A stretch of 64,000 nucleotides of DNA. It comes from Alphaproteobacteria bacterium. Its GTDB lineage: Bacteria > Pseudomonadota > Alphaproteobacteria > ATCC43930 > CGMCC-115725. The notes beneath the pieces were generated by a model. The model worked only from the letters and a program-made list of their open reading frames with translations, was not told where the DNA came from and did not search any database. The DNA is taken from NCBI GenBank assembly GCA_019240125.1, contig JAFAYW010000183.1, positions 33,910-97,909 of the forward strand, read 5' to 3'. Below, in pieces: positions 46,219 to 56,264 of this stretch. Position numbers and translations under genes: made by a program. Position 1 is the first letter of the stretch, and each line of letters starts with the position of its first letter.

Positions 46219-47327
46219 AACTCGGTCCCGAGGCGTCGCCGGGTCAGTGCCAGCATCATCCCCATGCCCAGCGCCAGAGCCAGCATCGACGACCCGCCAT
46301 AGGACACAAATGGCAGCGTCATGCCCTTGGTGGGGATGAGGTGCAATGTCGAGGCCATGTTGATGATGGCCTGCAGCCCGAACTGGATCAGCAATCCGGT
46401 GGCCGACAGCAGCACAAACAGGTTGTTTTCCTGCAGCAGGCGCGAAAACCCGCGCAGCACGATAAAAGCAAAGACGCAGACGATCAGGACGCAGACGATC
46501 AGGCCAAACTCTTCGCCCGCCACCGCGAAGACGAAATCGGCATGCGCGTCGGGCAGGACATCCTTGACGGTGCCTTCGCCCGGTCCACGCCCCCACAATC
46601 CGCCATTGGCAAATGCTTCCATCGAGCGGTTGACCTGATAGCTGTCACCGGCGGCGGGATCGAGGAAGCGGTTAATCCGGCTCGTTACGTGCGGCAGGGT
46701 GAAATACGCCCCGACCAGCCCGGCGACGCCGGCAACCGCGCCGCCAGCCACGAGATAGAGACGCAGACCCGCCATAAAGAACTGCGCGAACCACACCGCG
46801 GACACGACAACCGCCATCCCGAGATCCGGCTGCTTCAACAGCATCGCGACCAGCAACAGGAACAGTCCGATCGAAATCCAGTTGCCGGGGAAGTCAGGCC
46901 GCGCCTTCTGTTCGGCGAACAGCCACGCGGCGACAATGGCAAAGGTCGGCTTGAGAAACTCGGAAGGCTGTAATGACAGGCCCGGCAGGTTGATCCAGCG
47001 CCGTGCCCCCTTGACTTCAACGCCGACCACAAAGGTCATCGCCACCAGGACGACCGAAATCGCAAATCCGATAAAGGCGATGCGGCGGATGGTGCGCGGT
47101 GGCGCCAGCGACACCGCAAACATGATCCCCAGCGCGATAGGCACGGTTGCCAGTTGCCGCTCGGCGAAATGCAGTGGAGCGTAACCCAGCCGTTCGGCCA
47201 CCGCCGGGCTGGCCGCCATGCTCATGACAGCACCAAAACCGACCAGTAGCAGCAGACAGCCGAGCGTCCAGCGATCGACAGTCCACCACCAGCGCGCGAC
47301 AGGGCTTTGATCGATACGCGCGAACAT
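46215..47327 (-). CDS. ftsW: SEDS peptidoglycan polymerase FtsW
   Basis: 370 residues with about ten membrane helices. The family catalytic region WINLPGLSLQPSEFLKPTFAIVAAW, KQPDLGMAVVVSAVW, GRGPGEGTVKDVLPDAHADFVFAVAGEEFG and SYGGSSMLALALGMGM are present. Works with FtsI as septal transglycosylase. Start overlaps the murD stop by one base. Confidence 0.98.
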   Translation of the reverse strand: MFARIDQSPVARWWWTVDRWTLGCLLLLVGFGAVMSMAASPAVAERLGYAPLHFAERQLATVPIALGIMFAVSLAPPRTIRRIAFIGFAISVVLVAMTFVVGVEVKGARRWINLPGLSLQPSEFLKPTFAIVAAWLFAEQKARPDFPGNWISIGLFLLLVAMLLKQPDLGMAVVVSAVWFAQFFMAGLRLYLVAGGAVAGVAGLVGAYFTLPHVTSRINRFLDPAAGDSYQVNRSMEAFANGGLWGRGPGEGTVKDVLPDAHADFVFAVAGEEFGLIVCVLIVCVFAFIVLRGFSRLLQENNLFVLLSATGLLIQFGLQAIINMASTLHLIPTKGMTLPFVSYGGSSMLALALGMGMMLALTRRRLGTEL

Positions 47328-48706
47328 CAGACGCCTTCACCCCGGACCAGGCGACCGACCAGCTCGCGAAACGCATCGCCTCGCGCCTCGAAATGAGCGA
47401 ACTGATCGTAAGAGGCACAGGCCGGCGACAGCAGGACGACCGCGCCGGAGATGCCGTCGCGCCGCGCCGCCTCGAATGCCGCCAAGGTCGCGGTGGCAAG
47501 GTCGCCGCAGCGGGTTAGGGGAGCCGAAGTGCCCAGCGTTGCCGCAAACTCCTCCGTCGCGGTACCGATCAGGTAGGCATGCCGCACGCGGCCGAAATAC
47601 GGCCGAAGCGATGTGATGCCGCCTTCTTTCGGCAATCCGCCAGCGATCCAGTAAATCGCGTCATAGCACGCCAGCGCCTTTTCAGCGGCATCGGCGTTCG
47701 TCGCCTTGGAATCGTTGATGTAGCGCACCCCGCCGATCATACCCACCAGCTCTTGGCGATGCGCCAGCCCGGGAAACGAGCGAATCGCCTCCGTGATGAC
47801 CTCGGGCGGGATGCCCATCGCTTGCGTCGCGGCATAAGCCGCCGCGGCGTTCTGCCAATTATGCGATCCCGGCAATCGCGGCGCTTGGGCAAGATCGAGC
47901 ACCGTGATCGGGCGCTCAGCGGTCGCGTCGATCAGGCGGCCGCGCTCGGCATAAACACCGCCCTCGACAGGCCGCTCGGCTGAAGCCGGGATGACCCGAG
48001 CCGGGCTCCGGCGCAACTCCTCGTAGAGCCCGCGGCATATCGCGTCATCGACCCCCACCACCGCGACGGAGCCCGGCCTCTGCCCGGCGAAGATGCGGCG
48101 TTTGGCGGCGATATATCCGGCCATGTCGCCGTGCCGGTCGAGATGGTCGGGAGTGATGTTGAGCAACACCGCGACGTCGAACGCCAACGATTCGATCAGC
48201 TCGAGCTGAAACGAGCTGCACTCGAGGACGTAAGTGCCGTCCTGCCCGAGCGGCGCGAAGGACAACACCGGCGTGCCGAGATTGCCGCCGATCTCGAGAG
48301 GCCGCCCAGCAGTCGCGAGGATATGGCCGATCAGCGCCGTAGTCGTGGATTTGCCATTGGTGCCGGTGATCCCGACATAGCGGGCATTCGGCCGGGCACG
48401 GCCCAGCAGCTCGATGTCGCCGATGATCGGCACACCGGCGGCGCGCGCCGCGACCACCGCCGGATGGGGCTGTGGGAAGCTGTGGGGAATGCCGGGCGAC
48501 AGCACCAGCGCCGTGACACCGGCCCAGTCGATACTCGCCAGGTCATGCCGCGCCAGATCCCCCGCGGCGGCGCGGGCGGCCTCATCATCATCCCAGGCCA
48601 ATATCTCCGCGCCGCCCGCGAGCAACGCCCGGATCGCCGCTAGGCCCGAGCGTGCCAGCCCGAGAACGGCGACACGTTTCCCATCAAACTCGCTGAGCGT
48701 GATCAT
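47327..48706 (-). CDS. murD: UDP-N-acetylmuramoylalanine--D-glutamate ligase
   Basis: 459 residues from MITLSEFDGKRVAVLGLARSGLAAIRALL; a longer frame runs back into mraY. P-loop VGITGTNGKSTTTALIGHIL, then NITPDHLDRHGDM and YINDSKATNADAAEKAL. Adds D-Glu. The ATG lies five bases after the mraY stop. Confidence 0.98.
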   Translation of the reverse strand: MITLSEFDGKRVAVLGLARSGLAAIRALLAGGAEILAWDDDEAARAAAGDLARHDLASIDWAGVTALVLSPGIPHSFPQPHPAVVAARAAGVPIIGDIELLGRARPNARYVGITGTNGKSTTTALIGHILATAGRPLEIGGNLGTPVLSFAPLGQDGTYVLECSSFQLELIESLAFDVAVLLNITPDHLDRHGDMAGYIAAKRRIFAGQRPGSVAVVGVDDAICRGLYEELRRSPARVIPASAERPVEGGVYAERGRLIDATAERPITVLDLAQAPRLPGSHNWQNAAAAYAATQAMGIPPEVITEAIRSFPGLAHRQELVGMIGGVRYINDSKATNADAAEKALACYDAIYWIAGGLPKEGGITSLRPYFGRVRHAYLIGTATEEFAATLGTSAPLTRCGDLATATLAAFEAARRDGISGAVVLLSPACASYDQFAHFEARGDAFRELVGRLVRGEGV

Positions 48707-48711
48707 CGTGC

Positions 48712-49788
48712 CTACCGCAATTTCAGGGTGGCGAGGCCGGCGATCGCCAGGATCATCGCGATGATCCAGAAGCGGATCACGATGGTCGGCTCGTGCCAGC
48801 CCTTCTGCTCGAAATGATGGTGCAGCGGCGCCATGCGGAAGACGCGCCGCCCGGTCAGCTTGAAGCTGGCGACCTGGACGATCACCGATACCGCCTCGAG
48901 CACGAAGAGGCCGCCGATAATCGCCAGCACCAATTCGTGCTTTGTGATGACGGCGAGCGTCCCGAGAGCCGCACCGATCGCCAGCGAGCCGGTATCGCCC
49001 ATAAAGACACTGGCCGGCGGTGCGTTGAACCACAGGAAGCCGAGGCTCGCCCCGACCAGCGCGCTGCAGAACACCATCAGCTCGTCGGCGCGCGGCACGT
49101 GATGCAGTTGCAGGTAGTTCGCATAAACAAGATTGCCGACGAGATAGGCGATAAAGGCGAATGAGGCCGATGCGATCATCGCCGGCACGATTGCCAAACC
49201 ATCGAGCCCGTCGGTGAGGTTGACGGCATTTGAGGCGCCGGTCACGACGAGGGCGCCAAACACCACAAAGAACCAGCCGAGATTGAAGAGGGTGTTCTTA
49301 AAGAACGGCACCGCCAGCGTGTTCACCAGTGGCTGCGGCATCAGGAAGGCGAGCACCACACACGCCACCATCGCCAACCCGAGTTCGATAATCAGCTTGA
49401 CCCGCCCGGATAGCCCGTCGGATGAACGCCGCGTCAACTTGCGGTAATCATCGAAAAATCCGATCAGGCCGAACCCGACGGTCATCGCCAGAACGATCCA
49501 CAGATAGGGGTCCGTGAGATCGCCCCAGATCAGGATCGACACGCACAAGGCGAGCAGGATCATGATCCCGCCCATCGTCGGCGTGCCCTTTTTTGTCACG
49601 AGGTGGCTCTGCGGCCCGTCAGTCCGGATCGGCTGTCCCTCGCCCTGCTTGGAACGCAGCCAGTTGATGATGTTCGGACCAAAGATAAAGCTGATCAGCA
49701 GCGAGGTGACAACCGCGCCACCGGACCGAAACGTGATGTAACGCAGCACATTGAAGACGTGGAACTGGTCTGACAGCAGATAAAGCAT
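48712..49788 (-). CDS. mraY: Phospho-N-acetylmuramoyl-pentapeptide transferase
   Basis: 358 residues, ten membrane helices. [50 protein letters not shown] and [21 protein letters not shown] are the MraY motifs. Makes lipid I on undecaprenyl phosphate. The 133 bases between murE and this gene hold no ORF; murF, which normally fills this place, is missing. Confidence 0.98.
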   Translation of the reverse strand: MLYLLSDQFHVFNVLRYITFRSGGAVVTSLLISFIFGPNIINWLRSKQGEGQPIRTDGPQSHLVTKKGTPTMGGIMILLALCVSILIWGDLTDPYLWIVLAMTVGFGLIGFFDDYRKLTRRSSDGLSGRVKLIIELGLAMVACVVLAFLMPQPLVNTLAVPFFKNTLFNLGWFFVVFGALVVTGASNAVNLTDGLDGLAIVPAMIASASFAFIAYLVGNLVYANYLQLHHVPRADELMVFCSALVGASLGFLWFNAPPASVFMGDTGSLAIGAALGTLAVITKHELVLAIIGGLFVLEAVSVIVQVASFKLTGRRVFRMAPLHHHFEQKGWHEPTIVIRFWIIAMILAIAGLATLKLR

Positions 49789-49921
49789 GCGATCGATTTT
49801 TCTTAAACAGCGTTCTGCACGATGAAGCGGCCGGACACAGCCGCTCGAACGCTGCGTGATCGCGACCGGAAGGGCTTAGGGATAGCCATATCGCCGCAAC
49901 CGAACAACCCACCGCCCCGGC

Positions 49922-51394
49922 TCATGTGCCGCCAGCCGCCTGGAGTACCTCACGCGCGACCACTGCATCGTCAAACGGCAGAATGGTGCCGCCTACGATC
50001 TGCCCGGTCTCGTGGCCCTTTCCGGCAATGACCAGGACGTCACCGGTCGCCAGAGCGTCAATCGCCGCGGCAATCGCTTCACGGCGATTGCCTATTTCAG
50101 TGGCGCCAGGCACGGCATCGAGAATGGCCCGCCGGATCGACGCCGCATCCTCGCTGCGCGGGTTGTCATCCGTGACATAGATGCGGTCGGCTAGCGCCGC
50201 TGCGATCTCACCCATCTGGGGGCGCTTGCCGCGGTCGCGATCACCACCCGCGCCAAAAACCACGGTGAGGCGCTGGTCCGTATGCGGCCGTAGCGCCGTC
50301 AGCACTGTCGCAAGCGCATCCGGCGTATGGGCGTAATCGACGAAGACAGGCGCACCGGCGCGCGTATGCCCGACATATTGCAGTCGCCCGGGCACGCCGG
50401 TGAGACGAGCGAGAGCCGCGATCGCGGCCTCATTCGGCGACCCGGTGGCGATTACCAGTCCTAGCGCCGCCAGCGCGTTCATCGCCTGGAAGGCGCCGAC
50501 AAGCGGCAGCTCGATCTTGTGTTTCGTCCCCCCGATGTCGAGCGCGAGATCCTGGCCAAATGGCCGCGGCGAACGCGCCAGAATGCGCAGTTCGGCCTCG
50601 GGCGCACTGCCATAGGATATGACGCGATACCCGCGATCCTGGCACAGCACCGCGAGGCCAGGGTACTCTGGACTATCCGCATTAAGGACGGCGGCACCGC
50701 CCGGTCGCAGCAGGTCCACGAACAGACGCTGCTTGGCGGCGCGATATCCAGCCATGTCGCCGTGATAATCGAGATGGTCGCGGGTCAGATTGGTAAATGC
50801 CGCCGCGGTAACGTCGAGCCCGTCGAGACGAAATTGCGCCAGCCCGTGGCTGGATGCCTCGATCGCGACGTGCTCGACACCATCGGCGGCGAGCGCGGCG
50901 AGATCGTGATGCAGGCTCACCGGATCGGGCGTGGTCAGCGCCCCGCCGCGCCGTCCGGCCGGAGACACCAGTCCCAGCGTCCCGAGGCTCGCCGCCGGCA
51001 TGCCGAGCGCCATCCACAACTCGCGGGTAAAATGCGCCACCGAGGTCTTGCCGTTGGTGCCGGTGACGGCGGCGATGATGCGGGGCTGCCGGCCGTGAAA
51101 TCGTGCCGCCAGCTGTGCCAGTCTGCGCGCCGGGTTCTGGTCCTCGATGATGCGTAGAGAGCGGCGCGTCGCTTCGTCGATCGGCAGAGCAGCAGCATTA
51201 TCGGTCAGGATGACCGACGCCCCGTTGGCGATGGCCTGGGCGGCGAAGGCGCGACCATCCTGCTGTGTGCCGCGCAGCGCGGCGAACAGATAGCCAGGCT
51301 TAACCTGGCGCGAGTCCGCCGTGATGCCGGTGATGTCGACATTATCCAGCGATGACGGCGTACTCGCGGAACCGGTCAGCTCAGTAATCTTCAA
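49922..51394 (-). CDS. murE: UDP-MurNAc-tripeptide synthetase (meso-DAP adding)
   Basis: 490 residues. P-loop AAVTGTNGKTSVAHFTREL; NLTRDHLDYHGDMAGYRAAK; the DNPR motif (VTDDNPRSED) indicates meso-diaminopimelate as the amino acid added. The N-terminus overlaps ftsI by 14 bases. No murF follows. Confidence 0.97.
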   Translation of the reverse strand: MKITELTGSASTPSSLDNVDITGITADSRQVKPGYLFAALRGTQQDGRAFAAQAIANGASVILTDNAAALPIDEATRRSLRIIEDQNPARRLAQLAARFHGRQPRIIAAVTGTNGKTSVAHFTRELWMALGMPAASLGTLGLVSPAGRRGGALTTPDPVSLHHDLAALAADGVEHVAIEASSHGLAQFRLDGLDVTAAAFTNLTRDHLDYHGDMAGYRAAKQRLFVDLLRPGGAAVLNADSPEYPGLAVLCQDRGYRVISYGSAPEAELRILARSPRPFGQDLALDIGGTKHKIELPLVGAFQAMNALAALGLVIATGSPNEAAIAALARLTGVPGRLQYVGHTRAGAPVFVDYAHTPDALATVLTALRPHTDQRLTVVFGAGGDRDRGKRPQMGEIAAALADRIYVTDDNPRSEDAASIRRAILDAVPGATEIGNRREAIAAAIDALATGDVLVIAGKGHETGQIVGGTILPFDDAVVAREVLQAAGGT

Positions 51395-53171
51395 TCTTTT
51401 TGCCCTGGAGGCTCGCGATCGCTAACGCCTGTGTGATCGAAGGCGATGCCTCGTCGACCGGCGGCACCCCCAAAATTGGTGCGATGCGCTCGATCAGACG
51501 GCTCGTCGCAGGAACCACGGTCCAGCCTGCCGTCGCGTAACCATGGCTGTCCTTGTTGGGATGCGGTTCATCGACCAGCAGCAGGAAGGCATATTTGGGA
51601 TCCTGCATCGGGAACGCACCGACGAAATCTGAAAGCAGCTTCTTTTCGATATAATGGCCGCCGACGTTCTTTTCGGCCGTGCCCGTCTTGCCACCCACGA
51701 CGTACCCTGGCGCCTGCGCCATCTTGGCGGTGCCATATTGCACGACGAGACGCATCAGTTTGCGCATCTGCTCAGATGTCTTCGACGAGATCACGCGGTC
51801 TCCGGCCGGCTCGGCGCCGGGTGACACCTTGCGCAGCGTCGGCTCGTGCAGTACGCCGCCATTGACCATTGCCGAGACCGCCGTGATCGCGTGCAGTGGC
51901 GTCACCGAGATGCCATGGCCATAGGCGATCGTTATCGTATTCACCTCACGCCAGGGGTTCGGGTAGTGCGGCTTGGCGACTTCGTCAAACTCGATCGGCA
52001 CCGGCTTGAGCAGTCCGAGCTTCGACAGAAAAGCGCGCTGACGCTCGGCACCGGCTTCCAGCGCCATGCGCGCCGAGCCGATATTTGATGAATACATATA
52101 GATTTCCGGCACGCTCAAGGCGCGGTGCTTGCCGTGGTAGTCCGAAATCGTGAAGCGGCCGATCTTGATGTCATGCGCGGCGTCATACGTTTTGGTCAAC
52201 GTCGCGGTACCGCCATCAAGCGCCATCGCGGTATTAAAGGTCTTGAATACCGACCCGAGCTCATAATCGCCGAGCGTGACCTTGTTGAAGACCCGGTCTT
52301 TCGCCTCGGCCGGCGTCATCTGCGCCTCGCCGCGGTTGGGATGGTTGGGATCGAAATCGGGCAGCGAGACCATCGCGATGATCTCGCCGGTATGGACATC
52401 CATGATGATGCCGGCCGCGCCCTTGGCGGTAAAATCGGCCATCACTTTGGTCAGCTCCTCGTGCAGGATGAACTGCACGCGGGCATCGATCGACAATTGC
52501 ACCGGGTCGCGGCTCGACTTGACCGTGCTGTCAAGCGCCCGCTCGATCCCGGCCAGCCCGTTATTATCGATGCCGCAGAACCCGATTACATGTGCCGCGA
52601 GATCGCCGAACGGATAGATGCGGCGCGACTCATGATCGAAATATAGCCCGGGGATGCCGAGCTTGTTGATGTCGTATTCCTGGCGCGGCGTCAGGCGGCG
52701 GCGTATCCAGGCGAAACTCTTGCCGGAGGTCAGCTTGGCACGTACCTCGTTGACATCGAGCTGCGGGAACACCGAACGGATCGCCTTCGTCGCCTCATCG
52801 GCATTCTGAATCTGGCGCGGATCGGCGTACAGCGACGGGCTGTCGAGCGTCGTTGCGAGCAGTCGCCCATTGCGATCGAGAATATCCGCCCGCACCGGCC
52901 GTGGCAGCGCGACGGCGGCTGCAGCCGCAGCGTGGTTCGAGGCCAGGCGAGGATCGACTGGCACCCCAGAAAGCAGCACGACGTCGACCAGCCGCAACGT
53001 CACCACAATGAACACCACGGCGAACAATGCGGCGGTCATGACAAGGCGGCTGCGGCAGCTGTCGAGGAACGCCGCCGCCCGCTCGTCGGGGACAACCGGC
53101 GCGCAAGGCGGCGGCGGCCGAAAGTGGCGCGGCCGGCAGGGATTTTCGTCGATGCGCTGCGCTGACAGCAT
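51381..53171 (-). CDS. ftsI: Peptidoglycan D,D-transpeptidase FtsI (PBP3)
   Basis: 596 residues: Pro-rich cytoplasmic part, one membrane helix (LVMTAALFAVVFIVVTLRLVDVVLL), a pedestal domain, and the transpeptidase with the SxxK serine in ELGSVFKTFNTAMALDGG, the SxN motif YMYSSNIGSARMAL and KTG in VVGGKTGTAEKN. Cross-links septal wall with FtsW. Abuts ftsL by one base. Confidence 0.98.
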   Translation of the reverse strand: MLSAQRIDENPCRPRHFRPPPPCAPVVPDERAAAFLDSCRSRLVMTAALFAVVFIVVTLRLVDVVLLSGVPVDPRLASNHAAAAAAVALPRPVRADILDRNGRLLATTLDSPSLYADPRQIQNADEATKAIRSVFPQLDVNEVRAKLTSGKSFAWIRRRLTPRQEYDINKLGIPGLYFDHESRRIYPFGDLAAHVIGFCGIDNNGLAGIERALDSTVKSSRDPVQLSIDARVQFILHEELTKVMADFTAKGAAGIIMDVHTGEIIAMVSLPDFDPNHPNRGEAQMTPAEAKDRVFNKVTLGDYELGSVFKTFNTAMALDGGTATLTKTYDAAHDIKIGRFTISDYHGKHRALSVPEIYMYSSNIGSARMALEAGAERQRAFLSKLGLLKPVPIEFDEVAKPHYPNPWREVNTITIAYGHGISVTPLHAITAVSAMVNGGVLHEPTLRKVSPGAEPAGDRVISSKTSEQMRKLMRLVVQYGTAKMAQAPGYVVGGKTGTAEKNVGGHYIEKKLLSDFVGAFPMQDPKYAFLLLVDEPHPNKDSHGYATAGWTVVPATSRLIERIAPILGVPPVDEASPSITQALAIASLQGKKIEDY

Positions 53172-53779
53172 CAGTGCACCTCGGCGATCTGCGCGATCAG
53201 GGAATCAAGCGAAGCCGGACCGGCCTTGGCCAATTGCACGTGTGGCACCGGTCCTCTCGCCACCGCCGGCGCCGCATGCGGCGTGCCGGTGCCGCCCATG
53301 ACCGGCGTCGGGCGCGACGGCGTTGCGCCGGCGAGGACCGCTGCCGCCCGGGGTGCGGCGACAGGCGGCTGAGCGGCCACCGGAACTGCCGCGGCCACCT
53401 GGCGCGACGGCTCAGTCGTGCCGGACGCTCCAGCGGCCGGCTCCGGCGTTCCGCCGCTCGCGGCTGCAATCAGATCAGGCGGAGTTGCCGGCTCGGGTGT
53501 CGGACGCAGCGGGATATCGTCGACCCGCTCCTGCAGCTGCTTTGGCACGATCGGCGTCAGGTTGAGGAATTTCTTGTTCAGCTCGGCGAGCCGCTCGGGC
53601 TGGTTGAGGTATTGCCACTCGGCATTGAGGATGCGGATTTCGGACTGCGCCGCGATGGTCTGCTTCCGCACCTTCGTCAGCTGATCCTCGAGATCCTGGA
53701 TCGCGTATTTCGCCTTAAAGGTAGCGAACCCGGCGACCACGACCAGCACCAGCCAGAACACCGAGCCGAACCGGTTCAT
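53171..53779 (-). CDS. ftsL: Cell division protein FtsL
   Basis: 202 residues. MNRFGSVFWLVLVVVAGFATFKAKYAIQ gives a single N-terminal membrane helix, followed by a leucine-zipper-like coiled coil (IQDLEDQLTKVRKQTIAAQSEIRILNAEW) and then a long Pro/Ala/Thr-rich tail of about 110 residues that is not in the enteric protein. The start is fixed by overlap with the rsmH stop (ATGA) and by GGGAGA upstream. Confidence 0.93.
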   Translation of the reverse strand: MNRFGSVFWLVLVVVAGFATFKAKYAIQDLEDQLTKVRKQTIAAQSEIRILNAEWQYLNQPERLAELNKKFLNLTPIVPKQLQERVDDIPLRPTPEPATPPDLIAAASGGTPEPAAGASGTTEPSRQVAAAVPVAAQPPVAAPRAAAVLAGATPSRPTPVMGGTGTPHAAPAVARGPVPHVQLAKAGPASLDSLIAQIAEVH

Positions 53780-54810
53780 GCTGCATCTCCCAATGTGCCA
53801 GGCCAAGCCGGTGCGGCAGTGCGCTCGGCGGCACGCAGCCGCGCCGAACGGGCACGCGGGTTGCGCGCAATTTCCTCCGCGCTCGGCCGTATGGCCCGGC
53901 GGCTCAGCAGACGAAAGCTGGGCGCGCGCGCCGGAGCGGCGGGCGGCGCATGCCGCGACACCGTTTCACCGGCTCCGCTGCGCCGGCGCAGAAAATCCTT
54001 TACCCGCGCGTCTTCGAGCGAATGGAACGAGACCACCGCCAAGCGCCCGCCCGGTGCCAGCACCCGTTCGGCGCCGGCAAGTCCGCGATCGAGTTCGCCG
54101 AGCTCGTCGTTTACCGCAATCCGCAGGGCCTGGAATGTTCGTGTCGACGGGTCGTGACCGGGCTCTCGCGTCGGCACGGCGGCGCGCACGATCTCCGCTA
54201 GCTGGCCGGTCCGCGCGATGGGGGTCTGCTGCCGCGCCGTCACGATCGCCCGCGCAACCCGTCGGGCGAACCGCTCCTCGCCGAGATCGCGGATCAGCGT
54301 GGCGAGTTCCCGCTCGGACAATTCGCTCACCAGATCCGCCGCGCTGCGCCCTGTCGATGCCATGCGCATGTCGAGCGGGCCGTCGGCGCGAAACGAAAAG
54401 CCCCGTTCAGCGGTGTCGAGCTGCATTGAGGACACGCCGAGATCGAGAGCCACACCGGCGACCGGCTCCAGCCCCGCCGCCCCGGCAATGTCGGCCATGT
54501 CGCCGAAGCGTCCCTCGACGACGCTCAGGCGTCCGGGATGCTGTTCGGCCAGCGCCGCACCATGTTCAATCGCAGTATGATCGCGATCAATGGCGAAGAC
54601 CCGGCAGCGCGCCGCCTCCAACAGAGCGGTGGCGTAGCCCCCGGCACCAAACGTGCCGTCGATAAAAACAGCGCCGTCACGCGGCACGAGCACATCGACA
54701 ACTTCGCGAAGCAGAACGGGAAGATGGCTCGGATGGTCGATTGGGCCATCGCCGCGCACGCCCGCCCCATAAGATCCCATGCCGGTCCGGTCCGCGCGGC
54801 CGTTTGTCAT
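53776..54810 (-). CDS. rsmH: 16S rRNA (cytosine1402-N4)-methyltransferase
   Basis: 344 residues (MraW). HPSHLPVLLREVVDVL, the SAM site FIDGTFGAGGYATALLEA, VALDLGVSSMQLDTAERGFSF and AVVSFHSLEDARVKDFLRR are present. A Gly/Asp-rich N-terminal extension of ~25 residues precedes the domain. Overlaps mraZ (ATGA). Confidence 0.98.
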   Translation of the reverse strand: MTNGRADRTGMGSYGAGVRGDGPIDHPSHLPVLLREVVDVLVPRDGAVFIDGTFGAGGYATALLEAARCRVFAIDRDHTAIEHGAALAEQHPGRLSVVEGRFGDMADIAGAAGLEPVAGVALDLGVSSMQLDTAERGFSFRADGPLDMRMASTGRSAADLVSELSERELATLIRDLGEERFARRVARAIVTARQQTPIARTGQLAEIVRAAVPTREPGHDPSTRTFQALRIAVNDELGELDRGLAGAERVLAPGGRLAVVSFHSLEDARVKDFLRRRSGAGETVSRHAPPAAPARAPSFRLLSRRAIRPSAEEIARNPRARSARLRAAERTAAPAWPGTLGDAA

Positions 54811-55274
54811 TCCGGGCGCCGGAGGGCGGGGCGCGGCGGCAGCGTCGTTCCCTGGCGGCGCGAGCGCTCGCGCACCGCAGCGCTGTGCTCCTCATATTGC
54901 GCTGGGTCCCACAACTGAAACGTCGCACCGCGGCCGACAAAAGCAACCTCGTCGGTAACGCCGGTGATATTCTTCAGTTTTTCTGGAAGAACGACACGGC
55001 CTTCCGCGTCTATTGTTAGCGGATGCGCATCGGCAAAGAGCTGCGAGAGGTTCTCGTGCTCGTCGGAGAATTCCTCCAAGGTTTCGAGACGTTCTTGCAT
55101 TTCCTCCATCCGATCGCTGCCAGTACCTTCAAGTGCTGGCAGTCTGAAGGAGGGGAAAAGTATTACGAGGTTCGGCTGGCGATGTGTCGCCAGAGTGGAG
55201 CGAAAGGTCGCCGGCACAGAAACTCGCCCCTTGCGGTCGACCTTGTTCACATAAGTGGAATAAAAAAGTTCCAC
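54807..55274 (-). CDS. mraZ: Transcriptional regulator MraZ
   Basis: 155 residues from a GTG (VELFYSTYVNKVDRKGRVSVPATF), which starts the fold at the family's usual place and follows GGGGGAAGGAA; an in-frame ATG eight codons upstream is the alternative. Two AbrB-like swapped-hairpin repeats are seen, the second around LTIDAEGRVVLPEKLKNITG. MraZ represses its own dcw operon by binding TGGG repeats, which are present upstream. Confidence 0.96.
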   Translation of the reverse strand: MELFYSTYVNKVDRKGRVSVPATFRSTLATHRQPNLVILFPSFRLPALEGTGSDRMEEMQERLETLEEFSDEHENLSQLFADAHPLTIDAEGRVVLPEKLKNITGVTDEVAFVGRGATFQLWDPAQYEEHSAAVRERSRRQGTTLPPRPALRRPE

Positions 55275-55368
55275 TTCCTTCCCCCAACGCTCCCCCATAG
55301 GCGTCCGGCAAGGGGCGGGCCCGGTATCTGCACCATCGAGTTCCCCCCAGAACGGTGGTGCTCGCCCA

Positions 55369-55402
55369 TGGGTAGAGATGGGATATCATGGGATTTCGTG
55401 GG
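55369..55402 (-). promoter_or_regulatory. MraZ operator: four TGGG boxes at 10-bp spacing
   Basis: TGGG occurs at 55369, 55379, 55389 and 55399 on the plus strand (CCCA on the coding strand), exactly one helical turn apart, about 95 bases upstream of mraZ. This matches the known MraZ site of TGGG direct repeats with 10-bp period. A possible -35 TTGACC (minus strand, about 55403-55408) lies beside them with TATCCC 18 bases on, so MraZ bound here would cover the promoter. Confidence 0.8.
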
Positions 55403-55436
55403 CGGTCAACAAATTTATGAGTAAAAACACGCGAAT

Positions 55437-55689
55437 CTAAATGTTCGAATACAATCGACTTCAGCCTACTGAATGTAGGACGGCACATAACTCCTCCCGG
55501 CAAATTGATCCAAGAAGTTCTTATTATGTTCTCCATTAATCACAGGGCGATAGCGGCGCGAACCAAGCCGCGCAGAGCCGTTTAAGCCTGATGCAGAGCA
55601 GTAATGAGGAACCTTAGAAATAGTCATAGCGTCGCCTTTGGGACGCAAGCACAAAATGTAGTACGAGCGAGTTGGGAACGCGAATTTGT
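55437..55689. other. Intergenic space between the mraZ promoter and rnpB
   Basis: About 250 bases of lower GC content than the neighbours. I see no ORF with a ribosome binding site and no clear terminator for rnpB; a short GCGTC/GACGC hairpin lies near 55630. Confidence 0.4.
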
Positions 55690-56114
55690 GCCAGACGGTC
55701 TATAAGCCGGGTTCTGTTCCGCCCGAGCCGGGCGGAGATGGCCATTCATCTGGGACGCTCGTTACCGAACGCCTCGCGCGACCGACCCGAGCGGCGGCGC
55801 GTTGGTCCGCCCGGCGGGCCGGCTTTCACCGAATCCGCCTGCCGCTCCTACTTGGTCTTGCTCCCGGTGGGGTTTTCCCTGCCGTCCCCATTGCTGGCGA
55901 CGCGGTGCGCTCTTACCGCACCATTTCACCCTTACCGCCCATGAAATCCCATGCGGGACCCCCGATCGAGACCGGCTGGGCTCGGCGGTGTATTTTCTGT
56001 GGCACTATCCCTGGGGTCGCCCCCGCCGGCCGTTAGCCGGCACCGTACCTCCGTGGAGCCCGGACTTTCCTCTCCCCGTCTCGCGACAAAGAGCGGCCAT
56101 CCGACCGTCTGACC
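55690..56114 (-). ncRNA. rnpB: RNase P RNA (class A)
   Basis: Minus strand. The 5' part has CAGACGGTCGGATGGCCGCT and the universally conserved GAGGAAAGTCCGGGCTCC; the 3' end reads AGAACCCGGCTTATAGACC then GTCTG. CAGACGGTC at the 5' end pairs with GACCGTCTG at the 3' end as helix P1, which fixes both ends to within a few bases. Length about 425 nt, normal. It matures tRNA 5' ends. Confidence 0.96.
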
Positions 56115-56264
56115 TGGGATCAGATGGGACAAGGCCGCCGCCGTGTCAAATTGTTGATGTAAACATCAAGGCACGCGGTCGTGCCCGTCGCGCGGGTCGG
56201 TAAAATCTGCTTGACCTAGTTCTTGGTTTGTTCTACGAAGACCCTTCGGTTCACGAAGGATGGC

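Noticed and set aside
49789..49921. Possible remnant of murF between murE and mraY
   Set aside because: The 133 bases show no coding similarity to MurF in any frame that I can see.
55672..56203. Plus-strand ORFs over the RNase P gene
   Set aside because: The region is rnpB on the minus strand, shown by its conserved core and pairing ends.
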